Positions 34,771 through 42,821 of a stretch of 64,000 nucleotides of DNA are shown here, one piece after another. Position 1 is the stretch's first letter. Each line of letters begins with the position of its first letter. Both the position numbers and the translations under genes were made by a program. Source of the DNA: Edaphobacter lichenicola (GTDB taxonomy: Bacteria; Acidobacteriota; Terriglobia; Terriglobales; Acidobacteriaceae); contig NZ_CP073696.1 of assembly GCF_025264645.1 (NCBI RefSeq), positions 2,976,001 through 3,040,000 of the forward strand, read 5' to 3'. The notes beneath the pieces were generated by a model. It was not told where the DNA came from. It ran no database searches and saw nothing but the letters and a program-made list of their open reading frames with translations.

Positions 34771-37149
34771 ATGCCTGAAACCCCGAAAAAGTTCTACCTC
34801 ACCACCCCGATCTACTACGTCAACGCGCGCCCTCACATCGGTCACGCCTACTCGACCATCGCGGCCGACGTCATCGCCCGCCGCCACCGCCTCCTCGGCG
34901 ACGACACCTTCTTCCTCACCGGTACCGACGAGCACGGCCAAAAAGTCGAGCGCTCCGCCGCCGCCGCCGGCATCCCACCCCTGCAGTTCGCCGACCAGGT
35001 CTCCGCCACCTTCCGCGCCCTATGGGACCGCATGGGCATCACCTACGACGACTACATCCGCACCACCGAGCCTCGCCACACCCAAGCCGTCCAGAAGCTC
35101 TTCCAACTCCTCCTCGACCGCGACAAGATCTACCTCAGCACCTACACCGGCCAGTACTCCATCGGCGAAGAGATGTTCGTCGACGGCCCTCCCGGCACCA
35201 TCGGCCCCGACGGCAAACCCACCGAGACCGTCACCGAAGAAAACTACTTCTTCCGCCTCTCCGACTATCAGCTCCAACTCATCGACCTCATCGAGAGCGA
35301 CCAGATCTCCATCCAACCCGAATCCAGCAAGAACGAAGTCCTCAGCTTCCTCCGCGGCAACGTCACCGAAGCCACCGACCGCGGCGACGTCCTCGAACTG
35401 TCGGCCCTTGGCAAAGCCTACGTCCCGGGCGCGCTCAAAGACCTCTCCATCTCCCGCACCAGCTTCAAGTGGGGCATCCCCGTCCCCGGCCCAAAGCAAG
35501 GAGAAGCAGAGCACGTCATCTACGTCTGGCTCGACGCCCTCGCCAACTACATCACCGCCATCGGCTACGGCAGCGACAAACCGGAAGACATCGCAAAATT
35601 CGAGAAGTACTGGCCAGCCGACCTCCACCTCGTAGGCAAGGAGATCACGCGCTTCCACTGCGTCTACTGGCCCGCCTTCCTTCTCGCAGCCGGCATCGCC
35701 ACACCAAAGTCCATAGTCGCCAACGGCTGGCTCCTCTTCGACGACAGCAAGATGTCCAAATCCAAGGGCAACGTCGTCCGCACCGAAACCATCCTCGACG
35801 CCTTCGGCACCCTCTGCCCTCCCACACCTGTCCCTTTGTTGTCATTCCGCAGCGAAGCAGCGGAGGAATCTGCTGTACCCGCATCGCCGATAGCTCCAAC
35901 CAAGGCCGAGCAAGACCTCTTCGCCGCAGACGTTCTCCGCTACTTCCTTCTCCGCGAAATCCCCTTCGGCCAAGACGGCAGCTTCAGCTTCGACGCAATG
36001 ATCACCCGCTACAACGCCGACCTCGCCAACGGCTATGGCAACCTAGTCAGCCGCACACTGTCGATGATCAATCAATTCTGTACTAGCGAAATTTCAGAGC
36101 TAGAGGACACCGAATACCCAAGCGATTTCAGCGATACATGGAAATTCATCCTCACAGCAGTCGAATCGCCTGAAAAACTAGACTTTGCAGATCAGTTGAA
36201 TTTCCTGTCACGCAAGATTGCTGCTTTAGACGGCTTCCTAACCTCACGAGCGCCTTGGAAGCTTGTCAAATCCGGACACCCCGAAGACCTTGCTACGGTG
36301 AAATCGCAGCTTTCAAGAGTTGCTGACGCAATCAGAATCATCACTGCTCAGTTGTACCCAGTCCTGCCCTTCACCACCGCCAAAGTCTGGCAACAACTAG
36401 GCCTGGGCGACATCGAACTCGCCGCGAAAAACGGCCAACTAAAAAATCTAGAATGGGGCGGCCTCAAACCCGGCACAAAACTAGGCCACCTAAGCCCCAT
36501 CTTCCCCCGAGCGGACAAAGGACTCGCCCAAATCATGATCGACATGGAAAACCCTACCTCTGCTCCTCAGAACCCCGAGCAACCCAAGCCCTCCAAATTT
36601 GTGGACGAGACCACGACCCACACCTCACCCGTCCCAATCGACCCCACGCATCCCGGAGCCGCCCCCCGCACATCGTCTCTCGCCGAACCAGCTCCCGGCA
36701 CCACTGTTGCAGGCAGCCACGCCATCAGCACCGAACGCACCGGAACTCCGTCCCACACCGAAGCGCACGCATCCGGAGTCTTTGCGAATTCAGCCGCCCA
36801 GTCAGCAATCCCCGACACCCCGCAGATCGCCATCGACGACTTCGTCAAGATCGACCTCCGCGTCGCCCAGATCATCGTCGCCGAGCGCATCCCCAAGGCC
36901 GACAAGCTCCTCCGCCTCGAAGTCGATCTCGGCTACGAAAAGCGCCAGATCCTCTCCGGCATCGCCGAGTGGTACACCCCCGAAGAGCTCCTCGGCAAAA
37001 AGATCGTCGTCATCGCCAACCTCGCACCCCGCAAGATGCGCGGCCTCGAATCCCATGGCATGCTACTCGCCGCATCACACGGCGAAGACGGTAAACCCAT
37101 CCTCGCCACCTTCGGCGAAGACATAGCCCTAGGCTCCCGCCTAAAATAA
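34771..37149 (+). CDS. metG: Methionyl-tRNA synthetase with internal insertion
   Basis: Charges tRNA-Met. The class I HIGH motif (residues 22-25, RPHIGHAYS) and K327-M-S-K-S331 are intact. After DAFG (about 343-346) the canonical 'PxxLxxxYGxD' stretch of some eleven residues is replaced by about 44, before ADVLRYFLLREIPFGQDG. The extra sequence includes translated repeat DNA (residues ~353-369). The anticodon-binding domain follows, then a ~90-residue Pro/Thr/Ser-rich linker and a C-terminal tRNA-binding OB domain (FVKIDLRVAQIIVAERIPKA). Codon use is also less C-biased around 36.07-36.36 kb than on either side. The frame is intact, so the enzyme is presumably functional. Confidence 0.95.
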   Translation: MPETPKKFYLTTPIYYVNARPHIGHAYSTIAADVIARRHRLLGDDTFFLTGTDEHGQKVERSAAAAGIPPLQFADQVSATFRALWDRMGITYDDYIRTTEPRHTQAVQKLFQLLLDRDKIYLSTYTGQYSIGEEMFVDGPPGTIGPDGKPTETVTEENYFFRLSDYQLQLIDLIESDQISIQPESSKNEVLSFLRGNVTEATDRGDVLELSALGKAYVPGALKDLSISRTSFKWGIPVPGPKQGEAEHVIYVWLDALANYITAIGYGSDKPEDIAKFEKYWPADLHLVGKEITRFHCVYWPAFLLAAGIATPKSIVANGWLLFDDSKMSKSKGNVVRTETILDAFGTLCPPTPVPLLSFRSEAAEESAVPASPIAPTKAEQDLFAADVLRYFLLREIPFGQDGSFSFDAMITRYNADLANGYGNLVSRTLSMINQFCTSEISELEDTEYPSDFSDTWKFILTAVESPEKLDFADQLNFLSRKIAALDGFLTSRAPWKLVKSGHPEDLATVKSQLSRVADAIRIITAQLYPVLPFTTAKVWQQLGLGDIELAAKNGQLKNLEWGGLKPGTKLGHLSPIFPRADKGLAQIMIDMENPTSAPQNPEQPKPSKFVDETTTHTSPVPIDPTHPGAAPRTSSLAEPAPGTTVAGSHAISTERTGTPSHTEAHASGVFANSAAQSAIPDTPQIAIDDFVKIDLRVAQIIVAERIPKADKLLRLEVDLGYEKRQILSGIAEWYTPEELLGKKIVVIANLAPRKMRGLESHGMLLAASHGEDGKPILATFGEDIALGSRLK
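35827..35876 (+). repeat. Dispersed-repeat-like element inside metG
   Basis: Contains CCTGTCC, TTGTTGTCATTCCG, a 13-base partly palindromic insert (CAGCGAAGCAGCG) and GAGGAATCTGCTGT. The element near 63.08 kb shares CCTGTCC, TTGTTGTCAT-CCG and AGGAATCTGCTGT in the same order but lacks the middle piece. ATTCCGC and GCGGAGGAAT can form an imperfect hairpin. It is read through in frame and encodes part of the extra segment of MetG. Confidence 0.65.
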
Positions 37150-37172
37150 CGCTGCAATTAGAACCACCACGG

Positions 37173-37228
37173 CCGGGTGCCCCATATCTCGATTCTGAGA
37201 TGTGGGCATTCGCGCAAAGCGCGAACCG
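37173..37228. repeat. REP-like double hairpin after metG
   Basis: Two adjacent hairpins. TGCCCCATATCTC pairs with GAGATGTGGGCA around GATTCT, with one bulge and one G-T pair. TTCGCGC pairs perfectly with GCGCGAA around AAA. They lie between the convergent metG and cupin genes and could also terminate transcription. I recall similar CCGGGTGCCCC...GTGGGCATTCG elements in other Acidobacteriaceae genomes; copy number is unverified. Confidence 0.5.
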
Positions 37229-37234
37229 CTCTCC

Positions 37235-37714
37235 CTACCGCCCCACAACCTTCTGCAACTCAGACTCCCGCCCAATCGCAATCACAAAGTAATTCGCATC
37301 CACCTCCCCCACGTTCTTCAACCCATGCATTACATCCGACGCCGCAAAGATCACCCCACCCGGCCCCACTCGTTCCGGCGTGCCATCGTTGTCGAACTCA
37401 AGCTGCCCCTCCCGCACCATCATGAACTCCGAGTGTCTGTGCTTATGCGGAGGATGCGGCATCTGACCCGGCGGCAGCGTGGTCTCATGCATCTCCACCG
37501 TCTCGCCCGTAGCCAGCACACCCTGCACGACCGCCCTGCTCGCCCCGCCATTCGCCGTCTTCTTCACCGGCAGCTTGTCAAAAGGAAACGTCTCCGAGTG
37601 CGACAACACGTTTGCCCCAGGCAACGCCGTCGTCTGTCCCTCCGCCGTCACCACACCCATCGCAGCCATCGCCGAAAGGCCCAAAAACACATCACGCCGG
37701 TTCAGATTTTTCAT
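37235..37714 (-). CDS. Tat-exported cupin-domain protein
   Basis: A 159-residue protein whose N-terminus [20 protein letters not shown] is a twin-arginine signal. The cupin core (about 60-150) carries [18 protein letters not shown], which provides a His/His/Glu metal site (motif 1), and a second motif ending in MHGLKNVG. Such small cupins may be enzymes or binding proteins; no substrate can be assigned. The next gene upstream encodes a diverged paralogue, so the pair probably arose by tandem duplication. Confidence 0.82.
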   Translation of the reverse strand: MKNLNRRDVFLGLSAMAAMGVVTAEGQTTALPGANVLSHSETFPFDKLPVKKTANGGASRAVVQGVLATGETVEMHETTLPPGQMPHPPHKHRHSEFMMVREGQLEFDNDGTPERVGPGGVIFAASDVMHGLKNVGEVDANYFVIAIGRESELQKVVGR

Positions 37715-37746
37715 GCCGCCATCCTACGCGATTGCATCGCACCCAT

Positions 37747-38202
37747 CTACTTCTTCGTATCCCCGCCAATCTGCACCACGCAGTACTTTGCCGGACCATC
37801 TCCAACGTTCTTCAACCTGTGCAGCGTACCCATCGCCACATAGATCACACCACCCGGCCCCACCTTCTCTTCCTTCCCATCATGCTCAAAGGTCACCGTC
37901 CCCTCCAGCACCGTGATCAACTCCGAGTGCTGGATGGTGTGCAGCGGACCCGGCGTCGCCCCCGGAGGCTGAACCGACTCATGTACCCCCACCACCTCAC
38001 CCGTAGCCAATGCACCATGCATCACATCGCGACTCTCACCACCGTTTGCCATCTTCCGCACCGGCATCTGCTCCAGCACAAACACCCGTGACTCAGTCAA
38101 CGCCGCCACCGGAGCGGTGGGAGGCGTCTGAGCCCTTGCCGCCCCAATCGCCGCCAGCAGGACCAACCCAACAAACACCTCACACAGCGCAATCCGTCTC
38201 AT
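37747..38202 (-). CDS. Exported cupin-domain protein, paralogue
   Basis: A 151-residue cupin with a general (Sec-type) signal peptide (LCEVFVGLVLLAAIGAARA) instead of the Tat signal of its neighbour. It shares the frame of KMANGGESRDVMHGALATGE and the GPGGVIYVAMGTLHRLKNVG motif 2. Motif 1 here reads PGPLHTIQHSELITVLEG, with fewer His residues than in the downstream copy, so metal binding may differ. It lies 32 bases upstream of the paralogue on the same strand, in a probable two-gene operon. Confidence 0.8.
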   Translation of the reverse strand: MRRIALCEVFVGLVLLAAIGAARAQTPPTAPVAALTESRVFVLEQMPVRKMANGGESRDVMHGALATGEVVGVHESVQPPGATPGPLHTIQHSELITVLEGTVTFEHDGKEEKVGPGGVIYVAMGTLHRLKNVGDGPAKYCVVQIGGDTKK

Positions 38203-38507
38203 GCCGATCTCCTCAAAATCCTGTCAAGCCCCTGAACTACACAACTCATTGCTGCATAACAACATCCCCGTGGCGCATGAGTTCTTTTGAAGTCGATATA
38301 CTGGATAGAGACGAACTACAGATGCAAATCGCCGCAGCAGATCTTTGAAATCAGGTATTTACCGATAACCTCTTTGCTATGACATATTTGCCTGCAAACC
38401 TTTTATTATGAAATATTTGCGGCGGAGCTAATTCGTAAACTAAGCAATCGAAGCAACTTAGCCATACCAACCCCCGGGGGCACCCCCCACAGAAGCTGAA
38501 GCGCACT
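38203..38507. other. Intergenic region with AT-rich direct repeats
   Basis: Divergent interval between the cupin pair and tatD. It opens with a CCTGTCAAGCCCC sequence, reminiscent of a dispersed acidobacterial repeat (from memory). Further on is an AT-rich stretch with two 14-base direct repeats differing at one position (TATGACATATTTGC at 38378 and TATGAAATATTTGC at 38407), spaced 29 bases start to start. Near tatD there is a G-run and C-run (CCCCCGGGGGCACCCCCC). A 23-codon ORF from 38279 is not convincing. Confidence 0.45.
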
Positions 38508-39371
38508 ATGCCCCTGACCGACTCCCACGCTCATCTCGACTTCTACACCGAAACCCCCACCGACCGCGACGAGGTCCTTCGCCGCGCCTACGCAGCCGGG
38601 GTCCACACCATCCTCGCTATCGGCATCGGCGACGGCCCCGCCACCATGCACCAGGCGCTTGAGATCGCCAACGCGACCAGCGGCCCCGATCTACCGCAGA
38701 TCTACGCCACCGTCGGAATCCACCCCCAGGAGGCGGCACACGCCACCAAAGAGGCGCTCGCGAGACTAAGCACCCTCGCCGCCGACCCAAAGTGCATCGC
38801 CATCGGCGAGATCGGCCTCGACTACTACCACGCCGACAACCCCGACATCACGACCCAGAAGCTGGCCTTCTGCGCCCAGATGTACATCGCCGCGCAGACC
38901 CGCAAGCCCATCATCATCCACTGCCGCACCAGCGAGCTGGCCACCCCTCAGGCAAAAGAAAAATACGGCACTGCCGATGCCTGGGAAGACCTCCTCGACC
39001 TCATCGAGGAGCACTGGACAGGTCCCGGCCACAGCCTTCCCCTCGGCGGCATCATGCACTGCTTCTCCGGCACGGTCGAGCAGGCCGAACGCTCCATCGC
39101 CGCAGGCTTCCACCTCTCCTTCGCCGGCAACCTCACCTACCCCAAAGCGCAGACCATCCGCGATGCCGCAGCAGCAGCCCCCGCCGACCGCATCCTCGTC
39201 GAAACCGACGCTCCCTTCCTCGCCCCCATCCCCCTGCGCGGCCAGCGCAACGAGCCCGCCCTCGTCACCCACACCGCGGCAGCCCTCGCCGCGCTCCGCG
39301 GCATCTCACCGGAAGAACTCGCAACCCTCACCACAACGAACTTCAAAAATCTCTTCCCCACAGCGCGCTAA
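38508..39371 (+). CDS. tatD: TatD-family metal-dependent deoxyribonuclease
   Basis: TIM-barrel amidohydrolase-related hydrolase; TatD enzymes are 3'-5' DNases or D-aminoacyl-tRNA deacylases. Conserved metal-binding segments are DSHAHLDFY at the N-terminus, IGEIGLDYYH, KPIIIHCRTSE, GIMHCFSGTVEQAE and ILVETDAPFLAPIP near the C-terminus. The 287-residue length is typical, with a ~20-residue extra segment (KEKYGTADAWEDLLDLIEEH) after the HCR motif. It is followed by yajQ on the same strand. Confidence 0.93.
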   Translation: MPLTDSHAHLDFYTETPTDRDEVLRRAYAAGVHTILAIGIGDGPATMHQALEIANATSGPDLPQIYATVGIHPQEAAHATKEALARLSTLAADPKCIAIGEIGLDYYHADNPDITTQKLAFCAQMYIAAQTRKPIIIHCRTSELATPQAKEKYGTADAWEDLLDLIEEHWTGPGHSLPLGGIMHCFSGTVEQAERSIAAGFHLSFAGNLTYPKAQTIRDAAAAAPADRILVETDAPFLAPIPLRGQRNEPALVTHTAAALAALRGISPEELATLTTTNFKNLFPTAR

Positions 39372-39427
39372 ACTCTTCAGCGCTGACATAATAGAGTTCG
39401 ACAAGTTACCGAAGAAGGAACAAACAC

Positions 39428-39928
39428 ATGGCATCCGACAACAGCTTCGACGTAGTCAGCAAAGTAGAACTTCAGGAAGTAAAAAACGCAATCGATCAGG
39501 CCTCGAAAGAGGTTCACGCCCGCTTCGACCTCAAGGACTCCAAGTCCAAGATCGAGCTCGAAGGCACCGACACCATCCAGCTCGCCAGCCAGGACGAGTA
39601 CAAGCTGCAGGCCGTCACCGAGATCCTCTCGCAGAAGCTCGTCAAACGCGGAGTCTCCCTCAAAAACCTCGAGTTCGAAAAGATCGAACCCGCCGCCAAC
39701 TCCAGCGTCCGCCAGAAGATCAAGCTCGTCCAGGGCATCCCCTCCGAGAAGGCCAAGATTATCGTCGCCGCCATCAAGGACTCGAAGAAAAAAGCGCAGG
39801 CCAGCATTCAGGGAGACACCGTGCGCGTCGTCAGCAAAGACCGCGACGTCCTCCAGGAAGTCATGGCCCTTCTGAAGGGCAAAGACATCGGCGTCGAGCT
39901 CCAGTTCACCAACTTCCGCTCCAACTAA
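39428..39928 (+). CDS. yajQ: YajQ family nucleotide-binding protein
   Basis: A 166-residue protein with the YajQ signature throughout (SFDVVSKVELQEVKNAIDQA, RFDLKDSKSKIELEG, RQKIKLVQGIPSEKAK). It has two ferredoxin-like repeats. Homologues bind cyclic di-GMP (shown in Xanthomonas) or RNA, so a regulatory role is plausible. A GAAGGA site precedes the ATG. It lies 56 bases downstream of tatD, which may include its own promoter. Confidence 0.95.
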   Translation: MASDNSFDVVSKVELQEVKNAIDQASKEVHARFDLKDSKSKIELEGTDTIQLASQDEYKLQAVTEILSQKLVKRGVSLKNLEFEKIEPAANSSVRQKIKLVQGIPSEKAKIIVAAIKDSKKKAQASIQGDTVRVVSKDRDVLQEVMALLKGKDIGVELQFTNFRSN

Positions 39929-40070
39929 CCAACGCTCACTCGCACTCGAACTGGCAGCAAGCCCACGCCGCCCTGCCAATTCGCAGTTCCATTGCCACCA
40001 TCAACATTCAACCTCAATTTTTCGAGCCGATTCTGAACCCGAATCCACATCCTGATACTCTGACTTATAA

Positions 40071-41060
40071 GTGAGCACGCTCTCCATCGCGACCGCAGCC
40101 GAGGTATTCGACCTCCTCCGTGACGATCTAGCCGCCATCGAGCAGGAGTTCTCCCGGCAATCAGCCTCCAACGTCGAGGTCATCACCGACATCGCGCAGT
40201 ACCTCATCGCAGGCGGCGGCAAGCGCATCCGGCCGTTGCTGCTGCTGCTCTCCGCCAAGGCGCTCGGCTGCACCAACCAGAGCCGCATCCGCCTCGGCGC
40301 CGTCGTCGAGATGCTCCACACCGCAACCCTCGTCCACGACGACATCATCGACGAAGCCGATACCCGCCGCGGTCGCCCCTCCTCCAACACCACCTGGGGC
40401 AACGCCAAATGCGTCCTCGCCGGCGACTGGCTCTACATGCAGTCCTTCTCCTCCGCCCTCGAAGAGCGCAACTTCCGCGTCCTCGAACTGCTCATCTCGC
40501 TCACCCAGCAGATGGTAGAGGGCGAACTCCTCCAGATCGAGAAGCTCGGCCACCTCATCAACGAAGAGGAGTACTTCGACCTCATCTTCCGCAAGACCGC
40601 CTGCCTCTTCCAGGTCTCCATGCAACTCGGCGCCGCCATCACTCACTCCGGCGACGCGATGGAATCGCAACTCGGCGAATACGGCCGCAATCTCGGCCTC
40701 GCCTTCCAGATCGTCGATGACGTCCTCGACCTCACCGCCGCCGAAGATGTCCTCGGCAAGCCCGTCGCCAGCGACCTCCGCGAAGGCAAAGCCACACTAG
40801 CTGTCATCCACGCGCTCGAACGTGGCACCGGTGCCGATCGCGAGGCCATCCGCACCGTCCTCGCCGACCGCAGCTTCGCCCGCGTCTCCCACCCGGAGAT
40901 CCTCGAGATCCTCCAGCGCCACGGTTCTATCGACTACGCCATGGACACCGCCTGCGCCTATGCCGAAGCCGCCCGCCTCACCATCGCCGACCTGCCCGAC
41001 ACCGAAGCCAAGCGCGCTCTCCTCTGGGTCCCCGGCTTTGTCACCTCTCGCGACCGCTAG
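40071..41060 (+). CDS. Polyprenyl diphosphate synthase (long-chain, IspB-like)
   Basis: A trans-isoprenyl diphosphate synthase of 329 residues that elongates an allylic diphosphate to make quinone side chains. The first aspartate-rich motif is LVHDDIIDEADTRRG and the second FQIVDDVLDL, with GGGKRIRP upstream. Small residues before the first DDxxD are compatible with a long product, but chain length cannot be read reliably. The start codon is GTG. Quinone synthesis is the likeliest use, given no carotenoid genes nearby. Confidence 0.92.
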   Translation: MSTLSIATAAEVFDLLRDDLAAIEQEFSRQSASNVEVITDIAQYLIAGGGKRIRPLLLLLSAKALGCTNQSRIRLGAVVEMLHTATLVHDDIIDEADTRRGRPSSNTTWGNAKCVLAGDWLYMQSFSSALEERNFRVLELLISLTQQMVEGELLQIEKLGHLINEEEYFDLIFRKTACLFQVSMQLGAAITHSGDAMESQLGEYGRNLGLAFQIVDDVLDLTAAEDVLGKPVASDLREGKATLAVIHALERGTGADREAIRTVLADRSFARVSHPEILEILQRHGSIDYAMDTACAYAEAARLTIADLPDTEAKRALLWVPGFVTSRDR

Positions 41061-41078
41061 AATCTCTCGTCAAAAGAT

Positions 41079-41118
41079 AAAACGTGGTGCTTCCCGAACT
41101 CGGTGAGCACCACGTTTT
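41079..41118. terminator. Bidirectional intrinsic terminator
   Basis: AAAACGTGGTGCT and AGCACCACGTTTT form a 13-bp stem around a 14-base loop between the convergent polyprenyl synthase and GH128 genes. The flanking A and T runs would give a U tract on either transcript. Confidence 0.85.
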
Positions 41119-41135
41119 CTTACGCCTGCTTCCCC

Positions 41136-42479
41136 TCACTGGATAGGCAACGAAAGGTACAGCGTTCCCAGATCAGTTAGTACTCCGGTCGCGCCCAGCA
41201 AGCTCGAGAAGTGCGGGTCGGGACTGACGCGCCCCGTGAACCACGCATAGCGGAAGACATCGCTTCGGCTCTCGCACGTTGCGACCATCTCGGTCATCTG
41301 CGCCTCCTGCTTGGCCAGCGTGTCGATCTGCGCACCGTCGTTCTGGCTATGCCAGTTGGCAAACTCCGTCACCCAGAAGGGTTTGTTGTACTTCTGCAAG
41401 GCGGTCAGCTGACCATCCAGACCATAGTCATACCAGTGGAAGCCGAGGTAGTCGATCTGCGGATCGTTGCCACCATTCGCCTCCTGATACGCAGCGTAAA
41501 AGGCATCAAGCCACGCGGTCGGAGTGTTATACGCCGCGTTTGGCTCGTCACCATAGCTCATCTGTGGCCCAACGATCTTGACCCCGGTCTGCGCAGCGAT
41601 CGCCTCATACTGCGGCCACAGTGTCGCGGCCTGTTGCGGCGTCATATTCGCCTGCCCCGTCTGGCTAGGTTCATTCAGAACCAGCATGTACTTGATTCCC
41701 GGATTCGCCTTCAGATACGCCACAATACTTGCGGCATTGAAGTTTCCGTTCCACAACATGGGAAAGTAATCCATCCCATACTGCGTCGCATAGTCAGCAG
41801 GTATGCCGGAGTTCGGGGCCGAGGTCCAGTTGTACCACCAGCTCACGCCCGTCGAAAGCACTGCAATGTCCAGCGGCGACGCCAGATCGTAGGCAATACC
41901 GCGCTTCGCGCTCTTAGCCGCCGGAGTGCCGGAACCACTGCCTGTACCAGATCCACTGCCTGAACCGGAACCCGTCCCACTTCCAGAAGATCCACTGCCT
42001 GAACCGGAACCTGTCCCACTCCCGGATGATCCACTGCCTGAACCGGAACCCGTCCCACTCCCAGACGATCCACTGCCTGAACCGGAACCTGTCCCACTCC
42101 CGGATGATCCACTGCCTGAACCGGAACCAGTCCCACTCCCGGATGATCCACTGCCTGAACCGGAACCCGTTCCACTGCCAGACGATCCACTCCCTGAGCC
42201 GGGAGCTGTCCCGCTGCCGGACGATCCGCTCCCTGAACCGGGGGCTGTTCCACTTCCAGACGATCCACTCCCTGAGCCGGGAGCCGTCCCGCTGCCAGAT
42301 GATCCACTCCCTGAGCTAGGGTTGGTGCTCGAAGTAGGGCTCGATGTTGAAGCACTACTCGCCGAAACTACGCCGCTGCCACATCCCGAGAGCGCAAGAG
42401 TGGCGGCCAGAGCCAGACACAAAAACGCACCGCGGTTTCCTGGAGACGTACAAAAATCCCTCAAGGGTCTTCCTTCCAT
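41136..42479 (-). CDS. GH128-like lipoprotein with Gly/Ser repeat linker
   Basis: An exported lipoprotein (lipobox LALSGC, C33) carrying a ~260-residue C-terminal TIM-barrel domain of the Asl1/GH128 type (beta-1,3-glucanase-like). Likely catalytic residues are E270 (LVLNEPSQT) and E372 (WVTEFANWH). Between them and the lipid anchor is a ~130-residue stretch of nine 13-residue Gly/Ser units; the first three have GTAP and the later six GTG. The linker should hold the catalytic domain away from the outer membrane. Substrate (fungal or algal glucan) is inferred from the family. A terminator separates it from the convergent polyprenyl synthase. Confidence 0.85.
   Translation of the reverse strand: MEGRPLRDFCTSPGNRGAFLCLALAATLALSGCGSGVVSASSASTSSPTSSTNPSSGSGSSGSGTAPGSGSGSSGSGTAPGSGSGSSGSGTAPGSGSGSSGSGTGSGSGSGSSGSGTGSGSGSGSSGSGTGSGSGSGSSGSGTGSGSGSGSSGSGTGSGSGSGSSGSGTGSGSGSGSGTGSGSGTPAAKSAKRGIAYDLASPLDIAVLSTGVSWWYNWTSAPNSGIPADYATQYGMDYFPMLWNGNFNAASIVAYLKANPGIKYMLVLNEPSQTGQANMTPQQAATLWPQYEAIAAQTGVKIVGPQMSYGDEPNAAYNTPTAWLDAFYAAYQEANGGNDPQIDYLGFHWYDYGLDGQLTALQKYNKPFWVTEFANWHSQNDGAQIDTLAKQEAQMTEMVATCESRSDVFRYAWFTGRVSPDPHFSSLLGATGVLTDLGTLYLSLPIQ
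41927..42311 (-). repeat. 39-bp in-frame tandem repeat, about nine copies
   Basis: Period 39 bases, with copies largely identical in the 3' two-thirds of the array; units encode SSGSGTGSGSGSG or the GTAP variant. As the unit is a multiple of three, slippage would change linker length without a frameshift. It has no spacer structure, so it is not a CRISPR array. Confidence 0.93.
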
Positions 42480-42821
42480 ACTTCGTCGTCAAATTGAGAG
42501 TTCTGGGGGATAGGTCGCCAGTTCAAGCTGGAGTGCCTTCCATCCGAAGATCGCTACTAGTTTTTATCGGCCAAACACACAGATTCCGCCATGCGCGCGG
42601 GGCCTTTCCGGCCAGTCGCATTTGTAGAAAACCACGCCCCCGGGGCTGCGTCTCTGACCCAGAAGTTGTAGCCATAAAATGACGCAAACCATTTATTTCG
42701 TGTCGCTTGGATGATATCGAGCTTGACAGGCATAGAGATCGCAAGAAAGCAATCCCCGAAGTGGCACACCATGGAAGGAAGTAATTCCGGCCACCCAACC
42801 GCTCAAAAAAGCGCTATAAGT
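42480..42821 (-). other. Long leader of the GH128 gene, possibly structured
   Basis: A 342-base gap between xseB and the GH128 gene on the same strand, with no believable protein. On the minus strand it has GC-rich palindromic pieces: GGCC-GGAAA-GGCC near 42.61 kb, CCCCGGGG near 42.64 kb and CCAG-CTTGAA-CTGG near 42.53 kb. No known riboswitch consensus was recognised. Two short frames cross it in different registers; neither has an RBS or protein-like composition. Confidence 0.4.

Noticed and set aside
35022..36086. 354-codon plus-strand frame within metG
   Set aside because: Shifted frame of metG, with Arg/Pro/His-rich composition and no start signals.
38279..38350. 23-codon ORF (MSSFEVDILDRDELQMQIAA...)
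   Set aside because: No ribosome-binding site and too short to support without conservation data.
41927..42311. Possible CRISPR array
   Set aside because: Units are contiguous with no unique spacers, in frame with the GH128 protein.
41926..42513. Pro/Asp/Glu repeat protein on the plus strand
   Set aside because: Antisense reading of the 39-bp repeat; any frame through such an array stays open.
42560..42740. c-di-GMP (GEMM) riboswitch before the GH128 gene
   Set aside because: The GCAAACC / GACGCAAAGC core was looked for and is not present in proper order.
42523..42798. Two short minus-strand frames in the GH128 leader
   Set aside because: Overlap each other in different registers, lack ribosome-binding sites and are not protein-like.
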